Of a stretch of DNA of 6,174 nucleotides, positions 1-5,373 are shown in pieces. Origin of the DNA: an archaeon (GTDB lineage Archaea; Thermoproteota; Nitrososphaeria; Nitrososphaerales; CADDZS01); assembly GCA_021806865.1 (NCBI GenBank), contig JAKAPU010000161.1, positions 1 to 6,174 of the forward strand. The letters are read 5' to 3'. Position 1 is the first letter of the stretch; each line of letters opens with the position of its first letter. The translations under genes were made by a program, and so were the position numbers. The notes beneath the pieces are model-generated. The model had not been told where the DNA came from, did no database searches, and was given only the letters and a program-made list of their open reading frames with translations.

Positions 1-60
1 CCCCTCCCCCAGGGGGTACCCTCACCCACCCCCCCCCCCCCCTCCCCCCGGGGGCCTCCG
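1..60. repeat. C-rich low-complexity tract
   Basis: The first 60 bases are almost all C and G on the plus strand. They include an unbroken run of 14 C at 29-42, six more C at 44-49, then GGGGG at 50-54. Short palindromes are present: CCCCC-A-GGGGG at 6-16, GGGTACCC at 14-21 and CCCCC/GGGGG around 45-54. The minus strand carries several G-runs separated by one to three bases, a pattern compatible with a G-quadruplex (i-motif on the other strand). No reading frame passes through it into a gene. Its composition is unlike everything else here and it lies at the very edge of the window, so an assembly or sequencing artefact at a contig end is a serious alternative. Confidence 0.8.
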
Positions 61-121
61 CAAAGTCTCTTTGAAAAAAAGAATCGATAACGCTTGCAGA
101 TTTGTCACTGCGCAAGTGCAG

Positions 122-164
122 TTCAATTTTCACAGTGGAATTGAATCCACACAAAGAATTCAAT
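122..164. repeat. Three alternating TTCAAT/ATTGAA copies
   Basis: The hexamer TTCAAT occurs at 122-127, its reverse complement ATTGAA at 140-145, and TTCAAT again at 159-164. The centres are 18 and 19 bases apart. Longer pairings overlap: TTCAATT (122-128) with AATTGAA (139-145), GTGGA (135-139) with TCCAC (146-150), and ATTGAAT (140-146) with ATTCAAT (158-164). The hairpins are therefore mutually exclusive. The set lies about 100 bases upstream of the proposed TATA box of abce1, so it could be a protein-binding array or chance in AT-rich DNA. No function is assigned. Confidence 0.45.
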
Positions 165-261
165 GGCGACACTAGTGCTGTAAGATTGCAGTAATACTCG
201 GATATAGTCATTATGGATTGGAAACTCGGATCGTGAAAAGTGTGGTTGGGACATGCAATGC

Positions 262-268
262 TAATATA
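262..268 (+). promoter_or_regulatory. Possible TATA box for abce1-trm5
   Basis: TAATATA lies about 60 bases upstream of the chosen abce1 start. Archaeal transcription usually begins 25-30 bases downstream of the TATA centre, which would put the start near 292. That would leave a leader of about 33 bases containing the ribosome-binding site at 310-315. No clear BRE was recognised. The call rests on spacing and AT-richness only. Confidence 0.35.
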
Positions 269-309
269 CGGGATTTCCACAATTCAGTAATTCTAACGAG
301 AAAAATTTC

Positions 310-315
310 AAAAGG
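310..315 (+). promoter_or_regulatory. Shine-Dalgarno-like site deciding the abce1 start
   Basis: AAAAGG ends directly against the first in-frame TTG (316-318), too close to serve that codon. It sits nine bases before the second TTG (325-327). This favours initiation at 325, which also gives the N-terminus expected for the family (M-S-H-R-V-A-V-L-D). Confidence 0.5.
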
Positions 316-324
316 TTGGTTTCG

Positions 325-2151
325 TTGTCCCACAGAGTAGCCGTCCTTGACAAGGACAGCTGTCATTCTAGAAAGTGCAATCTCGAATGCATCTCATTTT
401 GTCCTGTGAACAAGACGGGAAGCGAGTGCATAGTACTCGGCGAGGACGCAAAAGCGGTGATCAGCGAGGAGCTATGCACCGGATGCGGCATCTGCGTGAA
501 AAAGTGTCCGTTCGAAGCGATAACGATTCTGAATCTCGCAACAGAACTCGGTGAGCAGAAGGTACACCAGTACGGAATCAACACTTACCGCCTGTACAAG
601 CTTCCCATACCCAAGAAAAACTCCGTGGTCGGACTCGTCGGGAAGAACGGAGTGGGCAAGTCGACCGCGCTAAACATACTCGCGGGCTCGCTGAAGCCGA
701 ACCTTGGAAGGTATGACGACCCTCCTTCATGGGATGAAATTATTGATCAGTTTCAGGGAACGGAACTCCGAAGCCACTTTGAGGCAATTTCAAACGGAAC
801 ACTTCGAGTCTCTATCAAGCCGCAGGCAGTCTACAATGTCCCGAAGGTCTGGAGCGGAACGGTTCGCGGATTGCTCGAAAAGACTTCGGGCTCCACCAAG
901 GACATTTCGGAAATCGCAGATTCCCTTTCGCTCAAAGAGAGCTTGGACAGGAACGTTTCTGAGCTGAGCGGTGGCGAACTCCAGAGGGCCGCTGTAGCAG
1001 TTGCTTCTCTCAAAGATGCTGATCTCTACCTGTTTGACGAGCCCTCCAGCTACAACGACGTGTTCCAGAGGATGAACGTCTCAAAGACAATTTCCGAGCT
1101 GACGAAAAAGGCAGCTGTGATCCTGGTCGAACACGACCTTTCGTTTCTTGATTACTTGAGCGATTACATTCACATACTTTACGGCGAGGCGGGAGTTTAT
1201 GGAATCGTTTCTTCGATCCAGGCTGCTCGAACCGGAATCAACGAGCTACTGGAAGGATACCTGCAGGTCGAGAATGTTAGGTTCAGAGATCAGCCCGTCA
1301 GGTTTGACATCTACTCGCCAATCGAGGATGAAACAGAGACTCCGATAATTTGCAGCTACACCGAGATCAAAAAGAATTTTGAAAGTTTCGAGCTGACCGT
1401 TGAGCCAGCGGAAATCAAGATGGGACAGGTGGTTGGAATCCTTGGCGCAAATGCCCTGGGAAAGACCACATTCCTGAAGATTCTCTCAGGACTTGAGCCT
1501 CCAACCAGCGGGGAGGTCAATTCTCTTTCCAAAGTCGCCTACAAGCCTCAGTACCTCTCTGCAGAGACCGACACGGATGTTCTGAGTTACCTGAGGTCGA
1601 TTAACAAGAACGTTGATACAGGACTCATACAGTCGCAGCTGATACTCCCGCTTAACCTGAACAAGCTCTTCGAAAAGCAACTCAAAACGCTCAGTGGAGG
1701 CGAGCTGCAGAAGGTTGCGATTGTGGCAACCCTGCTTCAGGACGCCCAGATATTCGCGTTTGACGAGCCATCAGCTTTCATCGACGTTGAGGATCGAATC
1801 GTTCTTGCAAAGGCGATTCAGCGGTTTGTGCGATCGATGGGAAAGACTGCGCTTGTCATCGACCACGACATACAGCTCGTTGACATTGTATCCGACACCT
1901 TAATGATCTTCTCGGGTCAGCCGGGACGCAGCGGCAAGGCGAGCAAGCCTCTCGGAAAGACGGATGGCATGAACACTTTCCTCCAAGAGCTCGGCATCAC
2001 TTACAGGCGCGACATTACGACAGGTCGGCCCAGAGTCAACAAACCGGGTAGCAAGCTCGATAGGCAGCAGAAGAGCGAGAAGAAATACTACTATGTAGGC
2101 AAGATTCAGACGCAGGCCGAATCAGACAAGGCAAAGAAAAAGTCTGAATGA
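325..2151 (+). CDS. abce1: Ribosome recycling ATPase ABCE1 (Rli1)
   Basis: This is the cytoplasmic iron-sulfur twin-ATPase that, with aPelota or aRF1, splits terminated or stalled ribosomes into subunits. Counting from TTG 325 (608 aa, usual family length), the N-terminal ferredoxin-like domain has C-x4-C-x3-C-x3-CP at 13-27 and C-x2-C-x2-C-x3-CP at 51-62, enough for two 4Fe-4S clusters. NBD1 has Walker A GKNGVGKST ending at 114, signature LSGGELQR 214-221, Walker B LYLFDEP 234-240 and switch His270. NBD2 has Walker A GANALGKTT ending at 382, signature LSGGELQK 456-463, Walker B FAFDEPS 477-483 and His514. The family-typical stretch ending YYY lies near 588-590 and is followed by a lysine-rich tail. 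TTG 316 would add three residues (611 aa), but the ribosome-binding site and family N-terminus favour 325. The stop overlaps the start of the next gene by four bases, indicating an operon. All catalytic motifs appear intact. Confidence 0.97.
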   Translation: MSHRVAVLDKDSCHSRKCNLECISFCPVNKTGSECIVLGEDAKAVISEELCTGCGICVKKCPFEAITILNLATELGEQKVHQYGINTYRLYKLPIPKKNSVVGLVGKNGVGKSTALNILAGSLKPNLGRYDDPPSWDEIIDQFQGTELRSHFEAISNGTLRVSIKPQAVYNVPKVWSGTVRGLLEKTSGSTKDISEIADSLSLKESLDRNVSELSGGELQRAAVAVASLKDADLYLFDEPSSYNDVFQRMNVSKTISELTKKAAVILVEHDLSFLDYLSDYIHILYGEAGVYGIVSSIQAARTGINELLEGYLQVENVRFRDQPVRFDIYSPIEDETETPIICSYTEIKKNFESFELTVEPAEIKMGQVVGILGANALGKTTFLKILSGLEPPTSGEVNSLSKVAYKPQYLSAETDTDVLSYLRSINKNVDTGLIQSQLILPLNLNKLFEKQLKTLSGGELQKVAIVATLLQDAQIFAFDEPSAFIDVEDRIVLAKAIQRFVRSMGKTALVIDHDIQLVDIVSDTLMIFSGQPGRSGKASKPLGKTDGMNTFLQELGITYRRDITTGRPRVNKPGSKLDRQQKSEKKYYYVGKIQTQAESDKAKKKSE

Positions 2152-3011
2152 GTGCGCGTGTAACCTCGTTGCCGATGCTAAAGGACGCTCTTCGAGGTTC
2201 ACTCTCTGAGCAAGAGATCGCCATTCTTTCTTCCTCGTTTGACGTGGTTGGAGACATTGCGATAGTGAAGGTGCCTCCAGAACTAAGAATCAAGGAGAAG
2301 TTAATCTCCGACCAGATTCTCGCTAAAATGAAGAGCGTCAAAACAGTGCTCAAGCAGGAAACGCCTGTCGGCGGGGAATTCCGAACCAGGGTGGTCTCCT
2401 TCATCGGTGGGGAAGAAAAGTTCGAAACAATCTACAAGGAAAGCGGACTTGTATTCAAGGTCAACGTACAGACGGCGTACTTTTCACCAAGGCTCTCCAC
2501 CGAGCGCTTGAGGATTAGGGCGCTTGTGTCAGATGGCGAAAAGATATTCAACATGTTCGCTGGAATCGGGACATTCTCTCTGATAATTGCAAAGACCAAG
2601 AATTGTGTGATCGAAAGCGTGGACAAAAACCCCGAAGCAATAAGACTCGCATTCGATTCACTGAAACTGAACAAGAAGCTCAGGGGAACTGTCCATCCAA
2701 TTCTTGCCGACGCCAAGGAGTTTGCCTACCAGAACGCGGGAGAATTTGACCGTGTCCTGATGCCACTACCGGAACGGGTGGACGAATTTCTAGAGAGCGC
2801 GGTGCTCTCCGCAAGGAAAGACAGACTGGCTACAATTCATTACTACTGCCATGTTCCCGAAGACAAGTTCCTTGACAAAGGGTGGATTGGCAAGCATCTC
2901 GAGGAAGTGAACATCGGAAGGAAGTACGAAATTAAGACGTGGAAAAGGGTGAGAGAGGTCGGGCCGCGGCTGATTCAGGCTGTCGCTGATATCGAGCTTG
3001 CGCCGGTTTAG
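2148..3011 (+). CDS. trm5: tRNA (guanine37-N1)-methyltransferase, Trm5 family
   Basis: This is a class I SAM-dependent methyltransferase of the Trm5/TYW2 family. In this family G37, next to the anticodon, is methylated to m1G, which prevents +1 frameshifting and can feed wyosine synthesis. In 287 aa, the Trm5 D2 domain begins near S30 (SFDVVGDIAIVKVP). The family motif YFSPRLSTERLRI is at 111-123, the SAM-binding loop FNMFAGIGTFSL at 134-145, the acidic ribose-contact region VDKNPEAI at 158-165, and DRVLMPLPE at 201-209. Only about 29 residues precede D2, so the D1 domain that probes the tRNA elbow in longer archaeal Trm5 proteins is reduced or missing. The usual N-L-P motif reads P-L-P. The ATG overlaps the abce1 stop (ATGA) and no separate ribosome-binding site is seen, so translational coupling is likely. 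A TYW2-type aminocarboxypropyl transferase is a less likely alternative. The exact aTrm5 subclass is not settled. Confidence 0.88.
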   Translation: MSARVTSLPMLKDALRGSLSEQEIAILSSSFDVVGDIAIVKVPPELRIKEKLISDQILAKMKSVKTVLKQETPVGGEFRTRVVSFIGGEEKFETIYKESGLVFKVNVQTAYFSPRLSTERLRIRALVSDGEKIFNMFAGIGTFSLIIAKTKNCVIESVDKNPEAIRLAFDSLKLNKKLRGTVHPILADAKEFAYQNAGEFDRVLMPLPERVDEFLESAVLSARKDRLATIHYYCHVPEDKFLDKGWIGKHLEEVNIGRKYEIKTWKRVREVGPRLIQAVADIELAPV

Positions 3012-4693
3012 AGTCTGACTTTCTGAGCCTCGTAGATCTGCTTCACCTTTTCGAGCGAATCGATGTCTTCAACTGACTTGTCGGTCCGGATCCTCTTTAT
3101 TCTTGGAAAGCGAAGCGCAAATCCACTGTCGTGGCGCTCGCTCTTCTGAATCGCGTCGAACGCCACCTCCAGCACGACCCTTGGTATCACTGTCCTCCTG
3201 TAGCCGTAGTCTTTCAAGGTGATCTGCTTCAAGAGGTCTGTCAATTCCTTGATTTCCAAATCTGTCAGTCCGGAGTAAGCCTTGCCAACGGTTTTGAGCT
3301 CCGAACCGTCTCGGACTGCAAAGGTATAGTCCGAAATTACACCTGCACGCTTTCCGTGACCGTATTCCGCGGCGACGATGACCACATCCAGCGTGTCGAG
3401 TTCCTTCTTCAGCTTCACCCAGTTTTTCCCGCGCCTGCCCGGAGTGTAGAAGGACGCTTGGTCTTTCACTACGAGACCTTCGTAGCCCAAGGATTTGCTC
3501 TCCTCGAAGAATCGCTGTATCGTCTGCGGGGAAGTGACCGTTCGCTGCTCCGAAAAATCCAGCACTCCACTAAAGTTGAGAGAGTGCAATGATTTGGATC
3601 TTTCTGAAAGAGGTTCTTCAATCAGCTGTTTCTCGAAATAGAGAAGGTCAAATGCGACGTACTTGATGGGTGTCTCTTCGCCCGTTCGCTCGATTTTGCG
3701 CAGTCTGCGCTGAAGTGACTGGAACGACTTTGGCCTTCCACTTTCGAATGCGATAATCTCTCCATCGACTATCGCTCCCGGCAGATCAAGTTTCTCAATT
3801 GCAGACCTGATCTCTGGGAAGAAATCGGACACGTCCTCAAGGTTTCGTGAAAATATTTTCACCGATCCATCAGCTGCATGAATCTGCGCCCTAATCCCAT
3901 CGTACTTGAATTCAGCAATCATTGATTTGCCTTCGAACTTGTTGTAAACATCTGTGGCATCCTGTCCCGAGTCGGCCAGCATGAATGTGGTCGGCCTGAA
4001 AAGTTCGATCTTTGCTTCACTCAACCTGTTGTGTCTTGCGAGCTGTGCCACTAGTCCGATGTCTGCGGTCACCAGCCTCGCAGACCTGACCTCTTCCAGT
4101 GGTTTGGAAAATGCCTTTGCTATTGATTCCTCGACCAACCCTTCGACTAATCCAATCCTCATTTCGCCCGTGAGGAGCCTGACCAAGTACTTCGCCTCGA
4201 TAGGATCCTTAGCAGTGGCAAAGAGCCTCGTGAGGATCTGCCTTCTGCGTTGCTGTGATCCCTTCCCGGAGGCTTTTGCTAGTTCGGAGAAAGAGGAGTA
4301 TACGCTTTCTAAACTAAGCTCTGATTGGAAAAGCAAGAAGGTGCTTTCTGAACGAGAGCGTCTCTCTGAGTTTAGGGCGTCTTCGACAGCGGAGCCCAGA
4401 TCTCCGTGTTTCATGTAGAAACGAGAGAGGTCTTCCTCCTGCATTTGCATAAACTTTGCAAAAGTGCTCCAGATTAGCGAATAGCCCACGTTTGCCTCGC
4501 CGAACTCGTAGCCCGGAGGAAATATTCTTCCGGAAAGAAAGGTCGCAGCTATGCGAAGGTCTTGATCAGATTTCAGGGTGAGAAAGTATCTAGAGACTAG
4601 GTCTGTTTTGGCAATTTTACTTCTTGTTTGCCTAACAGATTCGCAGACTTTGGCGAATTCAACGAATGGTGATGATCCCTCAAGATCTACCAT
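3008..4693 (-). CDS. lig: ATP-dependent DNA ligase (archaeal LigI type)
   Basis: This enzyme seals 3'-OH/5'-phosphate nicks in duplex DNA through enzyme-AMP and DNA-adenylate steps, completing Okazaki-fragment joining and excision repair. The 561 aa length matches the archaeal family (about 550-600). The N-terminal helical DNA-binding domain spans roughly 1-230. The nucleotidyltransferase core follows with motif I EFKYDGIR (adenylated Lys263), FSRNLEDVS at 281-289, motif III VDGEIIAF at 309-316, IIIa AFDLLYF at 347-353, motif IV EGLVVKD at 405-411 and motif V WVKLKKE at 425-431. The OB-fold has motif VI ALRFPRIKRIR at 526-536, and the protein ends in the usual charged helix. ATG 4693 is the only sensible start, as no other start codon lies before the conserved FVEFAKVCE segment. 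It follows the acetyltransferase gene by 35 bases with no obvious promoter, so co-transcription is likely. All catalytic motifs are present. Confidence 0.97.
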   Translation of the reverse strand: MVDLEGSSPFVEFAKVCESVRQTRSKIAKTDLVSRYFLTLKSDQDLRIAATFLSGRIFPPGYEFGEANVGYSLIWSTFAKFMQMQEEDLSRFYMKHGDLGSAVEDALNSERRSRSESTFLLFQSELSLESVYSSFSELAKASGKGSQQRRRQILTRLFATAKDPIEAKYLVRLLTGEMRIGLVEGLVEESIAKAFSKPLEEVRSARLVTADIGLVAQLARHNRLSEAKIELFRPTTFMLADSGQDATDVYNKFEGKSMIAEFKYDGIRAQIHAADGSVKIFSRNLEDVSDFFPEIRSAIEKLDLPGAIVDGEIIAFESGRPKSFQSLQRRLRKIERTGEETPIKYVAFDLLYFEKQLIEEPLSERSKSLHSLNFSGVLDFSEQRTVTSPQTIQRFFEESKSLGYEGLVVKDQASFYTPGRRGKNWVKLKKELDTLDVVIVAAEYGHGKRAGVISDYTFAVRDGSELKTVGKAYSGLTDLEIKELTDLLKQITLKDYGYRRTVIPRVVLEVAFDAIQKSERHDSGFALRFPRIKRIRTDKSVEDIDSLEKVKQIYEAQKVRL

Positions 4694-4728
4694 GAGGCAA
4701 ATCTCTCTGATAGTCCTGTCGACGGTAA

Positions 4729-5277
4729 TCAGGAAGCCTGTTCGAACTGCATACTCATCAAATACGCGTTTTCTCCGTCGCGGTAGTACCCGTGATGAGT
4801 GGTGACCACTTGAAAGCCCAGATTCTTGTATAGGCCCACCGCGGCATCGTTTGACACCCTGACCTCAAGGTATGCTTCGGAACAGCCTCTCTCGCGCATT
4901 CCTTTCATTGCTTCTTCCATCAACGCGCGACCCAGACCTAGACCTCTGTGACCTTCCAGAACTGCAACCGAGACTACGTGTCCCTTCCTTGCAAGACCGT
5001 AGCGCTTCATGTGAGAAAATCCGTACTCGATCCTGCACATTATGTATCCGATGATTGTGAAGGTCTCATCCTCAGTAACAAGGAATGTCTCCGGCGATTC
5101 GCGGAGTCGCTCTTCAAAAAATGAATCCGAGTAATGTTCGGGTAAAGCTGCCCAGTTGATAGAAATCACGGTGGGGAGATCTTCAGGCAGGCATCTTCTG
5201 ATGCCGTACTTTCCCACCTTCCTCGAGTAAACATTCTGCAAAATAGAAGTTTCCTTCCTAAGGCTTGATATACTCAT
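4729..5277 (-). CDS. rimI: N-terminal protein acetyltransferase (Ard1/RimI type, GNAT fold)
   Basis: This enzyme transfers acetyl from acetyl-CoA to protein alpha-amino groups. The archaeal members resemble Sulfolobus Ard1 and eukaryotic Naa10, and acetylate a broad set of N-termini. In 182 aa, the GNAT start IRRCLPEDLPTV is at 26-37, the substrate-loop region LPEHYSDSFF at 45-54, GYIMCRIEYGFS at 77-88, the beta4 strand GHVVSVAVL at 99-107 and the acetyl-CoA loop RGLGLG (R-x-x-G-x-G) at 111-116. The hallmark YLEVRVSN with its conserved Glu is at 136-143, LYKNLGF at 149-155, and the archaeal Ard1 ending GYYRDGENAYLM at 163-174. The 25-residue N-terminal leader is a little longer than usual. 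An internal GTG at residue 21 is an alternative start, but ATG 5277 fits a short or leaderless transcript from the TATA-like box at 5308-5314. It is probably first in an operon with the downstream ligase. Its natural substrates cannot be read from the sequence. Confidence 0.92.
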   Translation of the reverse strand: MSISSLRKETSILQNVYSRKVGKYGIRRCLPEDLPTVISINWAALPEHYSDSFFEERLRESPETFLVTEDETFTIIGYIMCRIEYGFSHMKRYGLARKGHVVSVAVLEGHRGLGLGRALMEEAMKGMRERGCSEAYLEVRVSNDAAVGLYKNLGFQVVTTHHGYYRDGENAYLMSMQFEQAS

Positions 5278-5373
5278 TTAGTTCTGCATGGATAAAAACA
5301 AATATGTCTTTAAGTGGGGAAGGCCGGATGCCCTTTCCTGAAAGCGGCACGGACTCGTTAGAAGCGAACTAGT
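5278..5373. promoter_or_regulatory. Divergent promoter spacer with shared TATA-like box
   Basis: This 96-base spacer separates two genes transcribed away from each other. CTTTAAG at 5308-5314 reads CTTAAAG on the minus strand, so it is TATA-like in both directions. On the minus strand its centre is about 34 bases before the acetyltransferase ATG, which would give a leader of only a few bases. On the plus strand it would leave a leader of about 38 bases before TTG 5374. A weak bulged hairpin (GCCG 5323-5326 and CTTT 5333-5336 with AAAG 5341-5344 and CGGC 5345-5348) lies on the protease side. No ribosome-binding site was found for either gene. Confidence 0.4.

Larger units (their letters stand above)
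61..324. other. Non-coding region upstream of abce1
   Basis: About 264 bases with no supportable gene on either strand. The forward frame entering from base 1 stops shortly after base 80. The stretch is more AT-rich than the flanking gene. It holds a small cluster of inverted repeats (122-164), a TATA-like box (262-268) and a purine-rich ribosome-binding site (310-315). I looked for tRNA-like cloverleaf segments and for C/D-box motifs and saw none that were convincing. Most of the region upstream of about 255 has no assigned role. Confidence 0.6.

Noticed and set aside
1..60. C-tract as a CRISPR array or replication origin
   Set aside because: There are no regularly spaced repeats with unique spacers, no origin recognition boxes, and the location is at the window edge.
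66..80. Run of A at 74-80, read on the minus strand as a T-rich terminator
   Set aside because: No minus-strand gene ends nearby to use it, so a terminator call has no support.
61..315. Possible small RNA, tRNA or C/D-box RNA upstream of abce1
   Set aside because: No cloverleaf arms, TTC loop, RUGAUGA or paired CUGA boxes could be found, and the hairpins present are short and overlapping.
2036..2404. 122-codon minus-strand frame spanning the abce1-trm5 junction
   Set aside because: Both underlying plus-strand genes are intact and conserved, and the antisense translation has no recognisable features.
3131..3592. 153-codon open frame on the plus strand inside the ligase gene
   Set aside because: It lies wholly antisense to conserved ligase motifs and its translation shows no recognisable domain, so it is a shadow frame.
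3954..4418. 154-codon open frame on the plus strand opposite the ligase N-terminal half
   Set aside because: It is antisense to a clear ligase coding region, with serine- and leucine-rich low-information translation and no family motif.
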